Shown: one piece after another, positions 1 through 15,324 of the stretch | Layout of the letters: the number at the start of each line of letters is the position of its first letter | Position numbering within the stretch: position 1 is the stretch's first letter | From: Coniferiporia sulphurascens | Taxonomy: Eukaryota > Basidiomycota > Agaricomycetes > Hymenochaetales > Hymenochaetaceae | Assembly (NCBI GenBank): GCA_002794785.1 | Contig: NBBA01000012.1 | Location: forward strand, 1,302,001 to 1,366,000 | Direction: 5' to 3' | DNA length: 64,000 bases | Translations under genes and position numbers: made by a program | Notes under the pieces: generated by a model | Databases searched by the model: none | The model's input: the letters and a program-made list of their open reading frames with translations, nothing else | Told to the model about the DNA's origin: nothing

Positions 1-1
1 G

Positions 2-328
2 CTGCAGAGTCGAGAAGAACTCGCGGCGAGTCAGCGCGCGCACTCAAGGGCGGGTTGGTGGCAAGCTCCACAGAACATGCACGCATCGCCGCAAGTGCGA
101 TTGGGCGAAACGCTGGTGCCGACGACCCCATCTACAGGGTCTTATCAATCTAATATCCAAGAGATGAGCCCACTGCGAAGCTTTTTTGATACCGACGATG
201 AGGACGTACATAAGAAGCACGTTTTATTTAATTTTTCGTGGCCGAAGTCGTTGCCTCATGACGAAGATGCATTCACTATAGGGGATCCCAGCGACTGGGA
301 CGGCTCCACCGACGGGTCAGGACACTAG
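2..328 (+). CDS. 3'-terminal exon of an unknown protein (partial)
   Basis: The frame is open from the left edge of the window to a TGA at 326-328, so this is probably the last exon of a gene that starts upstream. About 108 residues are visible. They are rich in Asp, Ser and Pro and end in an acidic tail (DPSDWDGSTDGSGH). I recognise no domain. An ATG at 77 could instead start a separate 83-aa protein, but the frame is open before it, so a continuing exon is simpler. The product is unknown, and the call rests only on the open frame and its position at the edge. Confidence 0.4.
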   Translation: MQSREELAASQRAHSRAGWWQAPQNMHASPQVRLGETLVPTTPSTGSYQSNIQEMSPLRSFFDTDDEDVHKKHVLFNFSWPKSLPHDEDAFTIGDPSDWDGSTDGSGH

Positions 329-1064
329 TAAATCTAGGAATGTGAGTAACTTGTTTGGATGAAGCAGATGCTAAAATGGGGCTGATAAGCGACGATTCCC
401 TAGATAATTGCCAGCTCAACCTCAGCGTCACTCTTTAAATATCTTATTTTTATACGTACTTTTTCCGCCGAACCACTCGTCGAAATTGGACCTTGCACGC
501 GCACGGGCCGTCCAACCCCTCTTCGTAACTTTTTTATTGTAAGTACTTCATTCACCGTCCCTTTTCTTTTCTTCTTTTCTTTTCCTTTATTTGCTATTGC
601 GCGTTCCAGCAAATCAGTTTGAGACCGTTCATCAGGATTAGTCTTTACGGATAGAACGCTTCACCAGTTACTCTGCTTATAGTATTGCCAGAGATTGTAT
701 AGAAGGTTGGTTCCATGTGTACAAGTAGGGCTCGTCGTAAACCGCGCTTTATTTCCGAATAATATCCGAGGCCAAAATTCTAGTTAAGCAAATCCAGCAG
801 CTATAGATTCTGTACATAAAAAGGAGTGCCTTTTAGTTGCCAACAGCAGTACTGGACGAGTGGCAGTTTGATGTCGGGTTGGTGGACGTTTGGGGCAAGC
901 AGGTTGAGAGTTCGCACACACGGGCCTGTGACCGAGCTACCTCGCTTGTCACCATACATCCACGACGGTCGTCAACTCCTCCGCAAGCCTTTCAGGCCTC
1001 AACGCCATTCCGGCGCACTCATCAAGACGAAGGACAAGATTGTAGTCGGCGGACGCAAGTAGCA
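329..1064. other. Intergenic stretch, no supported gene
   Basis: This stretch lies between the partial gene at the left edge and the LEA2-like gene. A 70-codon minus-strand frame at 400-612 has a basic, lysine-rich start but begins at TTG, has no clear splice partner and matches no family I know, so I do not call it. The right part is the promoter and 5' leader of the gene at 1065. The frame of that gene stays open back to 837, but no ATG lies there. Confidence 0.5.
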
Positions 1065-2474
1065 ATGGCGCACAACAACATTGAACCCGACCGGCGTTCT
1101 GCCGTTTCATCTTTCTACGGCGGGCGCAAGTCCTCCGTCGACATGCTGCAGTCCGACCTTGGAATGCGTACGGGTGGTCAGATGAACCCACTCCATGAAC
1201 GGGACGACGCCTCCTCTTTCTATGGCTCACAGCGCGGCCCTCGTGGATCGGCAGACCTGCTCGTCAACCAGACGGCTGGTTACAATCGCAATTCTTACTT
1301 CGATGTTGGCAGGGAGGCACCCGTGAAAGGGGTGCGGGATGAGGAGGATGCGTCCTTCCTTGGATCCAAATCGGGTGCAGGGCGGGACGAGGAAGCGGGT
1401 TGGGACGTCTTTGCAGACTTTAACAATGCGGGCCCGCGGTATAGCAATGCATTCGTGAAGTACGACGAAGGGTAAGCAACTTGGACATGCTAAGCTATTC
1501 GTGCTAATTTACTCTTATGTAGCTATCAAAAGTTACCGCCAGATCACTCTGTGCGCAGCCCTATGAAACTCGAGGAGGACGCTAGTACGAGCGCTTCGGG
1601 TGCACCTGTTGAACTCGTCACTGTCCCTGCACTTGGCGCAGAGTGGAAGAAATCGGAGATGGAGGCCATGACAAAAAAGGGGCGCAGCAGAATGAAAGAG
1701 TCAAATTACATGGCCAACTTTCGTGCTTGGAGACGCGACCAGCGTGGCTGCTGCGGGAAATGGGGCACACGCAAGCAGATCGCTATCGGTCTATTCGTCA
1801 TCTCCGTGATGTAGGTCAAAGCAATGTATGAACGAGAAGACGCTAAACGTTATCCAGTGTCATCATCGTCACTGTCTTCACAGTGCCTCGTGTACCCGGT
1901 TTCAGCTTTAACTCGGTCAGCCCACTTCAGAACGGTACAGCACCCCCGGAGACAATATTTTCTCGCTCACCTGCCAATTTCTCCTTTGCGGCAAAGCTCG
2001 ACCTCAGAGTTGACACGAGTAGCAATTACCTTCCGCTAAAGTTTACACATATCGACGCAAAAGTGTTTGATCTAGACACGCAGTTCCAGGTCGGAACGGG
2101 TAACCTGTCCTTAACCGTCCCTGCAAAGTCGTTCACGGAGATCTTCATGCCTCTGAACTTTACATACATCGCGCCCAATGATACTGACCCGACGTGTACG
2201 TCACAAATTCATTCTTGCGATAGTCCTTGTTCACATTTCGATCTAGGGTTAAATTGGTACGACGCGTGCAAGAATACGGCCCTGTATGCAAACGGATCGC
2301 GCCCAGGTTTGTGGTAGTTTTCCAACACAGGCGCAATGCTCATCAGGATTTGCAGGTGTAAATTTCCGCTTGGAGCTTGAAATGGGTATCGCAGGTCTTA
2401 TCGGTAACCACCAGGCCACCACGCAGATCACCAATGTTGCGTGTCCTATTGAACTTTCACAGAGCAATGCTTGA
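1065..2474 (+). CDS. LEA2-like single-pass membrane protein
   Basis: Five exons (1065-1471, 1523-1810, 1858-2195, 2247-2306, 2356-2474) join in frame to a 403-aa protein. The N-terminal half is polar and Ser/Gly/Asp rich with repeated SSFYG motifs (ASSFYGSQ, VSSFYGGRK). A basic stretch (AWRRDQRG, CGKWGTRKQ) is followed by one membrane helix at about residues 217-240 that spans intron 2. The outer C-terminal domain has beta-strand-like Asn/Thr-rich segments and ends DPTW...NWYDACKN, then NVACPIEL. This layout matches basidiomycete LEA2-type (NDR1/HIN1-like) membrane proteins. The topology would put the C-terminal domain in the lumen or outside, with several NxT/S sites. The physiological role of the family in fungi is not known to me. 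The frame runs open upstream without an ATG, so 1065 is the first usable start. Confidence 0.72.
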
Positions 2475-3093
2475 GTCCGCCCTCCTTCGTGCGTTCCAAT
2501 ACTAATCTGTCCTCGCGCCCCGTTATGCTCCCCACGTTTACTCGTTCAGCCTTCATCTTTCCTTACACTTTTTTTGGACTTTATACAATCGGACATAGCT
2601 GCATCCTCAACTTCTACGCACCCCTCCGGGTGCGCCTTACGCTCATTCCTTCCCTATTCGCGTCGTGGTCTTTTATCATGCCTAATCTATTTGAAGGGTC
2701 CTCCGGATGGTGGACCTGAGAGTGTACATGTAGTGTCTGCCGTCTTCGCGCCGGCATCCGCGCCATATTCTACTCTGTCGAAATGCCATTTGTATCATCT
2801 GCGCTGCGGTCGGTGGGCGGCAGGCGGTCTGTCACGCTACCTAGGTAAAATTACGTTCACCTGGCCTTAGCAAAGAAGCGATACTGCCTGGCTTCTACTA
2901 GTGCACTAGTGTTCATTGTTTACCAGAATCGGGTGAATACGCCAAAGCAGAAACACTGCCCATATCTGACTTGTATTAAGATCCTCTTCCGTGGCCTAAA
3001 TCATCCGACTGAGAAGTCGCCCGACCCGTCGAACGATCTCCTGCCTGAATGGGCCGACTGATTGAGAAGGATTTTTTTTGAACATTGGCAAGC
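2475..3093. other. 3' flank of LEA2-like gene, no gene seen
   Basis: The frames here overlap the 3' end of the neighbouring gene or are short and without motifs. I read this as the 3' UTR of the gene ending at 2474 followed by spacer up to the tRNA gene. Confidence 0.4.
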
Positions 3094-3165
3094 GGCCTAA
3101 TGGTCTAGTAGTATGATACTCGCTTCGGGTGCGAGTGGTCCTGAGTTCAATTCTCGGTTAGGCCC
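3094..3165 (+). tRNA. tRNA-Pro(CGG)
   Basis: A complete cloverleaf can be drawn without an intron. The acceptor stem GGCCTAA pairs with TTAGGCC (7 bp). The anticodon stem CTCGC/GCGAG closes a 7-nt loop TTCGGGT that gives anticodon CGG, decoding CCG as proline. The T arm is CTGAG-TTCAATT-CTCGG with one G-U pair, and the D arm carries GGT..AGTAGTAT. TAGTAGTAT lies where the internal A box is expected and GAGTTCAATTC is the B box. The discriminator base is C3165. A T run follows at 3171-3175. Confidence 0.93.
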
Positions 3166-3170
3166 GTTTC

Positions 3171-3175
3171 TTTTT
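3171..3175 (+). terminator. Pol III terminator of tRNA-Pro
   Basis: TTT-C-TTTTT begins 2 nt past the discriminator base. A run of five T on the coding strand is the usual RNA polymerase III stop in fungi. Confidence 0.7.
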
Positions 3176-3211
3176 GCAGGCAGACCCCGCCCCTGGGAGT
3201 CGGACCCACTG

Positions 3212-3248
3212 GACTCCTGGGTGTAATTCCCGGTTAGGCCCGTTTTTT
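3212..3248 (+). pseudogene. Broken second copy of the tRNA-Pro 3' half
   Basis: About 50 nt past the tRNA the T arm and acceptor 3' strand recur in slightly changed form (CCTGGGTGTAATTCCCGG, then TTAGGCCCG), again followed by seven T. No matching 5' half (GGCCTAA, D arm, anticodon arm) precedes it. It is best read as a partial tandem duplicate or a tRNA-derived fragment, and it should not give a functional tRNA. The T run could still serve as a second terminator. Confidence 0.65.
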
Positions 3249-3673
3249 TGCTTCAAATTCCACCTTTTTTGAAGGTCGTACCTTGATTTGATTTAAACAA
3301 GGGATGAGGAATAGGTCGTTCCCGAAAAGGCAAGCGGGCGATCGGCTGAACTTGAATCTCGCTGCAGGAGGTTAGGGTCCCAGCAAGTCCTCCTAGCAGT
3401 TTGACTTGCGGTTCCACAGTCTCCCATCCGTTGGTGAAAATAGTACCACGTCGAAAATGATCGCCAGATATTTTCCGGACCTCTGTGACTCTGACAACGC
3501 AACTTGTTATCTCACTTTTATTTCGAAAGGCATTTACGCGGTTTTGTAGACGGTTCCGAATGGGTCACGTGGTGCATGTAGGCGGAAATATCTCAATTTG
3601 GATGACGCGCGTAAACTCCGCGTCGACGACTCGCGCCGGATACTCGCTGACCACCTCACTTCCGGCGAGCTCG

Positions 3674-7827
<4,154 letters not shown>

Positions 7828-8023
7828 AGTGCGTCGCGCCGCGAGCAGTCTGCTCACGTAGCTGCTATGAGCATTCTGTGCAGGGTTAAGCCCTACGGTT
7901 CCCGATCTAGCATAAGTATTTAAGACAATATACATGGGTAGAGGCCAAGAGTTCCGCGTCCTCCATCTGCTTCCGCAATAAACGTCGATCTTATCGTATG
8001 CATATAAGAGTAGCATAGACTCA

Positions 8024-9844
8024 TCATCTCCTCGTCTTTTTCTTTTTCTCCTGTTTTATTGTACAAGTGACCCGCTCCACTTTTGTCCGCAGCCATGGCA
8101 GTACATCCGGGTCAACTGCGATGCAGTCGTCGAGTATCAAGGTGCGGATTGGCAGTGGATAAGACTGGGTACCGGCAGAAGGCAGTTCCGAACCATCCTC
8201 CGGTGGCGTGTCTAAAGGCGCAAGATGTGCTTTGACAAGATGCAAGATTGGCCCTGCCTTCAGGTGCGTTGCAGCTGTTACATCCAGGTACTGTAGTCGC
8301 GGACAGCATACCGTCTCGAGACTTCCATCCGTCTTCGTCGATGATTCTGGGATTAGGTCTCCCAGTGCAGCGATGACGAAGTTGGTCTCTTCCACCGGAG
8401 AGCAGTGTGTAAGGACAAGACGTTCTAGCGCACTTGACGCTCGGAGCAATGTTACGAGCGGAGCGTGTGATATTATACACGAGGAGATACGCAAGCTCGT
8501 AAGATAGGAAGGCAACAACGCTGTTACCTCGTCCAAAAAGCGCGCGGCGCGGATACCGAAAAACGAACTCACGCTGAGAGTTTGTAGGTTCGGGAAGAGG
8601 AAGTCAGTGAGAATCGATATGCTGCTTGGACCGGTTAGATCGAGACTGCGGAGACTGGGAAGGACAACTTTTTCGGAGGCTCGGGCTGAAATTTGCTCGT
8701 ATGAGTCGTATCTGATCGCGGATGAAGTGAGAACGAGGGTTTCAAGCAGTAGGTTACGCGAGATGACTGAGAAAGCATTATCGTACTCCATACGGACTTC
8801 GTGCACGTTAAGGACCGTTAGTGACGCGAGCGTAAGCAGATGCTCCCAAGGGATCCTGCTTGCACTGAGGATGAGCGTCTTTAAACGACCTTTGTCCATG
8901 TTTCCTACAGGGTCCCAAAAATCAGGCGGAAGGGCAGGAGTATTCATGAGATCAACTTCGAGTGAGCGGAGCTGAAGCCTGCCGAAAGATTCTGGCGGGA
9001 GGATCGAGTCGATGCTCTTGATCGAGGGTGGCATGTAAACTCGCAGGGTCTCAAGCTTTGACCAAAGGTTTTCCGTAGCATGGCGCAGGATGTGGGGCCG
9101 TGTTTCAAAGGAGAACCCTCTGCCGAGCTGCAGGCCGTATAAAATGCCTTTAGAGCGTTGCAGCCATGTATCAACTTTTTTCCCTTTGGACTTCGGTGTC
9201 AGAACCAAATGGCGCCAAAAGGTGGGTGTATCGAGGATTATTTCTCGCCACTGTCGGCAGACGAGAGTGAGCGCGAGCATCTTTGTGTTGCTTCCATCGA
9301 CAACGAGAGAAAATATTTCACTGCATATCTCCACAGGGATTTTGGAGAAGAAGCACGGCGACGGCTCGAGGTCCTTAAGTGCTTGTTTTCTCAGGACGCA
9401 GAGCTCGGCGTGTCTTTTCTCGTCATTACTCTTAAGCCGCTCAAGAGCAAGATCGGACATCCGCAACGAAGCTTCAGGTTTCTTTATTTGAAGAAACAAA
9501 CGTGCCGACCGCATGTAGCCCTATGGAAATAATCGTAAAACCGCAGATCTTCGTGTTAAAAGAATAGCGCTCAACCTGCCACGAGTCCGGGGCGATGTCG
9601 ATGACCTTTTTGGAATCCTTCAGCGCGTCAAAAGGACGATCTAGCTTCTCGTACACTGCCGCTCTGGAGTCATATATGGACTTTTCTTTATCATTTTCGT
9701 TTAGTGCCTAATAAAGATTGTTTGGGTGAGGTTCGAGGGACATAGACTTTCGTTACTGACCAGGGTGAACTTTTCCAGAGCCTCCTCAAACTTCCTCGCC
9801 TTAAACAGGCTTATACCTTGCTTGAACGATGCGTCCCAAGTCAT
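8024..9844 (-). CDS. TPR, F-box and leucine-rich-repeat protein (Dia2/Pof3-like)
   Basis: Three exons (9761-9844, 9576-9707, 8024-9520) join in frame to 570 aa. Residues 1-110 form TPR-like helical pairs (SLFKARKFEEALEKFTL, YEKLDRPFDALKDSKKVI). An F-box follows at about 129-175 (FSKIPVEICSEIFSLV...LVCRQWREIILDTPTFW). The rest holds irregular leucine-rich repeats and a basic KKKKTRR end. TPR plus F-box plus LRR in this order is the layout of yeast Dia2 and fission yeast Pof3, SCF ubiquitin-ligase adaptors acting at replication forks and in genome stability. I infer a similar role from layout only, since agarics also carry large families of unrelated F-box/LRR proteins. The frame stays open to 9934, but the ATG at 9844 starts exactly at the first TPR helix. 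Confidence 0.8.
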
Positions 9845-10047
9845 GCCACGGATATGCTGCCGAAGATACCACTGGATGATGTTGGAGAAGGACGCGCGCA
9901 ACCGAAAGTTGAAGTCGCGTCGTAGACGCGACAATTACGTAATATTTCATCACGTGACGACGAGCTAAAATTCCAACGCGAATGGAAAAAAGAGTGAATT
10001 TGGAATATCCCGAGATAATTTACAAGGATGGCATTTTTTTACAGATA

Positions 10048-11520
10048 CTACACGGCACCCACAAGTCTTTCAGGCCCGAATACGAACCTCACCGTCCCCT
10101 CATTCTTACCCAAAGCCGCGGTGTCACCGTTCTTTGCAATTACTGCGTCAGCACTACCGTCGCCTGTTACTGCATCAACAGTAGACTCGCGCGGACGGGC
10201 AGGGTGCTCGGTTTCTCTAAGGTGAATTTTGAGGCGCATGAGAGTATCGTGCTTGAATGGAATGGGTGGCGGAACCTGCTGGGGTGCGTGAAGCGAATGA
10301 GATAGGTGTGGAGTTCGGGGAGAGGCGTAGGTGTGAGGGGAAGGAGAGGAGGGGGTGCTAGGGGAGGTAGCCGCGGAGGGATTTTGCGCAGCGTGGATAA
10401 GGAGGTCTAACAGATGATGGCATATTTCTGTGAGAACGATAATGAGTCGTGAATCCATATAAATAGCCGAAAGACGATAGAAATTACCCTCTAGGTCTTC
10501 GACACAAGCTTTGAACTTCGTCTCCCAGGCCCCATTCTGGCCGAGGATACTCGCGAGATCGTGATCAGAACGACCTTCCGAAGTTGGCCCGTTTGGAGGA
10601 GGTTGCTCGAAAGAAGACAGTAAAGCCGCGAGATAAATACACGCGAGAGCGACGACATGGGGCGGGTACTGTAACGGGGCAAGAGTGCGATTGCTATCCC
10701 AGCGTATTATTAGTCACTCGAGTACCATTCTCGAAAATTCAAACCAACCTGTCCACAGCCAGCCGCCAGGCAAATCTTGTAAGACTTTTTGATGCCTTCA
10801 AAGTTCGTCCTATTTTGATGACATAGGGAAATGGCATGTGTACGGTGAAGTTGAAGCAGATGGTTTCTAAAACAAGACGCTCGATGCCCAGTAAGTGCTG
10901 TCGGTCTTGCTCCACCGTCTGTCCAGTACAGGTTATATTTTAGGCCATACGTGCAGCTGCGAGTTGTGCTCACCATAGGGTCTATCTCAACCTCTCCACC
11001 TATTGCCTTTGACCGGGCTGCTAGCTCTGGGTATCGTACAGAATAGGATGCCATGAGAATATCGCGCGGTTTCTTCAGCGTATCGTGCATTTTTGTCGAT
11101 ACGTATAAGCAAGCCATGGTCACATCCTGTCAACAGCATTTGTAACGGCAATCTAGGATTGTGCCTTATAACGCACGAACATACATAGTAGTTAAAGTCC
11201 TTCATGGGGAAGAACAAGTGGAAGCGATGGTACAGATTCTGTGCGGTCGCAATAGTCTTGCGTGGGCTGCAACGCACATGTTAAGCACATTATACGCGCG
11301 ATATCAAAATCCGCCCTTACAATCCTATCTTCACACCGACTGCCTCTACAAATCCACATGCTTGCTGCCTAAGTTTCTCCTGGTTTGCGGAGAGCTTGCC
11401 GCGCTGCTTTTCTGATAAATAGTCGACTTCTGCTGGTGAGAAATACGCGTGATGGAACTTGACATAGGATGCCGGTAGATGTGACGGTGATTGAGGAGGA
11501 TAGTAGTGTCCCGAGTCCAT
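10048..11520 (-). CDS. CTK2: CTK2-like cyclin of the RNA polymerase II CTD kinase
   Basis: The first exons, 11321-11520, 11185-11266 and 10974-11126, give YVKFHHAYFSPAEVDYLS, then the cyclin-box core RKTIATAQNLYHRFHLF followed by DVTMACLYVSTKMHDTLKK. Later exons give ERLVLETICFNF and PPHVVALACIYLAAL, the second cyclin fold, and a Pro/Ser-rich C-terminus. This pattern fits the cyclin subunit of CTDK-I (yeast Ctk2, fission yeast Lsc1), which partners the CTK1 kinase to phosphorylate Ser2 of the Pol II CTD. Cyclin K or L is the alternative, but the short N-terminus and FSPAEVDYLSEKQRGK favour Ctk2. At least five introns of 50-70 nt are visible. An upstream in-frame GTG was not used as start. It is divergent from RPT5 with 170 bp between the start codons. 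Confidence 0.85.
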
Positions 11521-11690
11521 TTCATTCGTGCTCACTGTTGTCAGCGTTGGTGAGCTTACTCGAGTAAGTAGCTTAAGTGTAATAACCGCTCAAGCCTATA
11601 GAGGCAAGTTCTTCCCATCACCAGAATGAAGCGACGCGCGTCCGGTTCGCGCGTTCGTCACCAGCTTCCACATTCCCGTCAACTACCGCT
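11521..11690. promoter_or_regulatory. Shared divergent promoter of CTK2-like and RPT5 genes
   Basis: Only 170 bp separates the two start codons, so both core promoters and leaders must share it. I see no strong TATA box in it, as expected for housekeeping genes. The call rests on geometry. Confidence 0.55.
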
Positions 11691-12652
11691 ATGTCCTCAG
11701 AGGCAACTATGTCTTCGGACGCGCTCGTTGCCCCAGCATCGATGGATACCACGCCAGACGTTACTCAGCCAGTGGACGAGCAGCCCTGGGCGGACATTCC
11801 GGGGGAGATTATGGCTCTCAGCGCAGACGACATTCAGTCACGGACACGGCTCATCGACAACGATATAAAGGTGGGAAAGTAACAATCTCGACGGACAGGG
11901 AGCTCACGGGAACCCAGGTGATGCGCTCCGAGACACAAAGGCTGCAACACGAGCAGAGCGTGATGAAAGAGAAGATTCGGGACAACAAGGAGAAGATTAA
12001 GCAGAACAAGGTTCTACCTTACCTTGTGGGCAACGTCGTAGAGGTACGTCTATTCTAGCACTGTTTTGATTTACTCACCTCACTCCGCCAGATTCTGGAA
12101 CTTGCGCCCGAAGGCGAGGAGGATGGTGCGAATCGTGACCTCGACTCCATGCGCAAAGGTAAATGCGCCGTCATCAAGACTTCCACTCGGCAAACTGTCT
12201 TCCTCCCACTTATCGGACTCGTCCCCGCCGAAAACCTCAGACCAAGCGACCTTATTGGTGTCAACAAAGACTCATACCTCGTCCTGGATAAGCTCCCTGC
12301 TGAATACGACTCGCGTGTGAAGGCAATGGAGGTCGATGAGCGTCCGACGGAAACGTACACGGATGTCGGTGGTCTCGACAAGCAAATCGAGGAGCTAGCT
12401 GAAGCGATTGTACTTCCCATGGAACATGCGGACAAGTTCAAAACGTTGGGGATTACTCCGCCGAAGGGTGTGCTTATGTACGGTCCGCCAGGTACCGGAA
12501 AGACGCTTATGGCTCGAGCATGCGCTGCACAAACGAAGGCGTGCTTCCTCAAGCTTGCCGGCCCTTCACTTGTTCAGATGTTCATCGGAGACGGCGCTAA
12601 GCTCGTGCGAGACGCGTTCGAGCTCGCGAAAGAGAAAGCACCGGCAATTATA

Positions 12653-12684
<32 letters not shown>

Positions 12685-13240
12685 GCGATTCGACTCGGAG
12701 AAAAGTGGTGATCGCGAAGTGCAACGTACAATGCTAGAGCTCCTCAATCAGCTGGACGGCTTCAGTAGCGATGAACGCATAAAGGTGATTTCCAAAACAC
12801 CTCAGCGAGTTTTTATAGTATTCTAATTAATTATACTGCACAGGTCATAGCTGCAACAAATCGTATCGATATCCTTGACCCTGCACTATTACGTTCCGGA
12901 CGACTAGATCGCAAGATTGAATTTCCATTACCGAATGAAAGCGCCCGCGCGCGCATTCTCGAAATCCATTCGCGCAAGATGACACTCGCGCAAGACGTAA
13001 ACTTCGAGGAGCTTGCGCGCAGTACGGACGAGTTCAACGCTGCACAGCTTAAGGCTGTGTGTGTTGAAGCAGGCATGATTGCGCTTAGGGAAGGTGCCAC
13101 GAGGCTCAGTCACGAACACTTCCATAGTGGCATCGCGGAGGGTGCGCATACGACAGTTTTATGTCCGTTCATAATGCTAATTTTCATTGCTCTCTCCAGT
13201 TCAGAGCAAAAAGAAGAACGACCTTGTCTATTTCGCCTAG
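11691..13240 (+). CDS. RPT5: 26S proteasome regulatory ATPase subunit RPT5 (Rpt5/PSMC3)
   Basis: Five exons (11691-11870, 11918-12043, 12092-12784, 12844-13141, 13200-13240) give 445 aa, the usual length for Rpt5. It is one of six AAA+ ATPases of the 19S base ring that unfold substrates and open the 20S gate. Order: an N-terminal coiled coil ([19 protein letters not shown]...), the OB domain ([15 protein letters not shown]...), Walker A GPPGTGKT, pore loop around MFIGDGA, Walker [12 protein letters not shown], sensor [20 protein letters not shown], and the C-terminal helical bundle. The C-terminus VYFA matches the HbYX-type tail that docks in the 20S alpha ring. It is divergent from the cyclin gene and tail to tail with the nickel transporter gene. 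Confidence 0.96.
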
Positions 13241-13367
13241 TGTATCACTGTCACTTGCATTGCATTGTTATTTATTTTGTCTTCTGCAATTTGGTATTCT
13301 GCTATACGTACAATTTAACGATTACTGTGAAGGATATACAGTCGTATGATACGCGCGTCGCAAATGA

Positions 13368-15324
13368 TTAGGTACGTTCCACTTTGGTTTTTTTAATTCT
13401 TTGCATTACCCATCTACCGCCGTACCATCCCGCAACAACAAGAACAAATCCTCCAACGATCGCTGCTCCGATAAATCCGGAATCGTCGTTTGCCTGAAGG
13501 ATAGGGTGAGAAAGGAAGCAAATTCAAGTTATGTGAGCTGCACCTTCGCCCATCCTCTCCACCAGCGTCCCGCAAGCCCTCCGTCGTTTGGGGCTTCCGC
13601 CGCACGTTGGCATGGCCCGCATTGCTCGCCTATTAAACCCATAATCTCGATCAGTGAGATGCTGCATAAATTAATGTTAGTTTACAGATGGACATCTCAA
13701 ACAAAACGAAGTATCACCTGAACGCGACAAGGATGCTGATGAGCGTGAGCGCAACACTCAGACTGGACATTGTGTGCTGCTTTACGCGCATGCTTTGATG
13801 CAGATCATCGCCCCGCATCTCATCGTGCGGCGCATAATCCAGGCCATTCTTCTCTCCCGTTTCCATTTTTGAATCATCTTGGCCGCAGTGCAACGAGGCC
13901 TCTGCAGGCAGCACAGACTTGTTTTCGCCTATTGTACCGAGTGGGGATTTCTCGGTCTGTAGCTCGGGCTCAGTGCCAGTGCGCTCGACACCTGGAGCTC
14001 GAAGGGCTGCGTTAGACACTTTACCGGCGTCGTCGTTGGTCCCGCGGCGTTCGAACAACGCAAGCGTGCGATCTGGCCCGCCGGCATATGCATATAGCAT
14101 GAGCACCGAGTCTATTGAGTCGACGAGCGTCATGCCTACCGTGAATAGGAACTGAGGTGTTTTTCTGAGGTCAGTGAGGACTGGTGTGAAGACTGCGACG
14201 TACTGGGAGAATGACAATATCCCCCTGGGCGATGCCTTTACCATCGCTATCTTTTTTTGCGAGTGCAGAGATGGCGATGAGGGCAATTGACGAGGCCGTG
14301 TCGAAGCCTATTTTTATTTTCGCAGATATTAGTTTACTCCAAAGGAAGACCCTATCGGAAAAATATAGCCTACCGAATCCGAAAAGCACGCCAACGGGAT
14401 ACATCTGAGGAAAGGGGAAAGATTAAACAACCGGTAAACTGGAAAAGGAGTCCACAGACCTTCCATGGTTTATTCACGAAGGTTGTAACAGGACCAATCA
14501 CTCTCATCATGATCGACCTTTCAGACCTCTCGTCGATCTCTATAGCGTCCACGCCCGCCCGGGCTCTCTGTTCGCAACGAGTCATTGATTTTTAATAATG
14601 ATCGTAATACGCGAAGGCGTACCCTTCTGCGGTTTCTAATGATGCGGAATAGGATGATCGAGTTTGCGAGCCCAATAATGAAGAGGAACGAGGCGCTGAC
14701 GGCGGTACCGACGATGCCGCCGACGTTGCTGACGCCATTTATTTTGTCGTAAACGCTCGTGCCAATAGCAATGGCGACGTTCTGCGCTTTGTCGACTTAG
14801 CTGTATACAAGAGCTGTCAAAAGAAATCTTTTTACGCACAACTGCGATGACGATCGTGCTGTGGCCTAAGGAAAAGAAGAGCCCGCAGGTGACGGGCAGC
14901 TGGCCGAGGCTGATCAGACCACGCGTTGCATTGTCGATGGCACTAGGAGACGCGTTGAATTTTAGTCAGAATTGAAATTTGGAGGGTATGGGACCCACCT
15001 AATATGATCTGCGTCCAAAGCTGTGGTGCGTTATCTGAGTGTATGCGCTTTCCGTCCATAAACGTATTCACTCACCGTGTCTTAGCCCTATCGTCTTTTT
15101 AGCGATGATAAAAATAAAAATAAGCTTTGAAGCAGGGTTGCGTGGGGTCTTCTTACCCATGCAAGAAGAGCAAGGCTCATAGTACCCCTCGTTTGCTCGT
15201 GGCGACCAAACAGAAGACCAGCAACAATCCAGCAGACTACATTCGCAAGAAGTTCGAGGGTTATTAGAAGCAATGATCGACCGAAGATCGTGAGCTTCCG
15301 GCGGTAAAACATTTCAAATAGCAT
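13368..15324 (-). CDS. NicO/HoxN-family high-affinity nickel/cobalt transporter
   Basis: Spliced minus-strand exons give the signature motifs of the family. [17 protein letters not shown] (exon joins near 15080, 15010 and 14940) is the metal-binding HX4DH helix. It is followed by [45 protein letters not shown] and [22 protein letters not shown]. The C-terminal part has a hydrophilic loop (13.8-14.0 kb) and last helices ending [13 protein letters not shown]...KKTKVERT with TAA at 13368-13370. These proteins import Ni2+ (and Co2+) across the plasma membrane, in fungi mainly to supply urease. The start at 15324 ([17 protein letters not shown]) leads straight into the first membrane helix. The frame stays open to about 15420, so an upstream exon is possible. 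Confidence 0.87.

Noticed and set aside
837..1064. Longer N-terminus of the LEA2-like protein from 837
   Set aside because: The frame is open but begins at TTG and the added residues do not fit the family's N-terminus.
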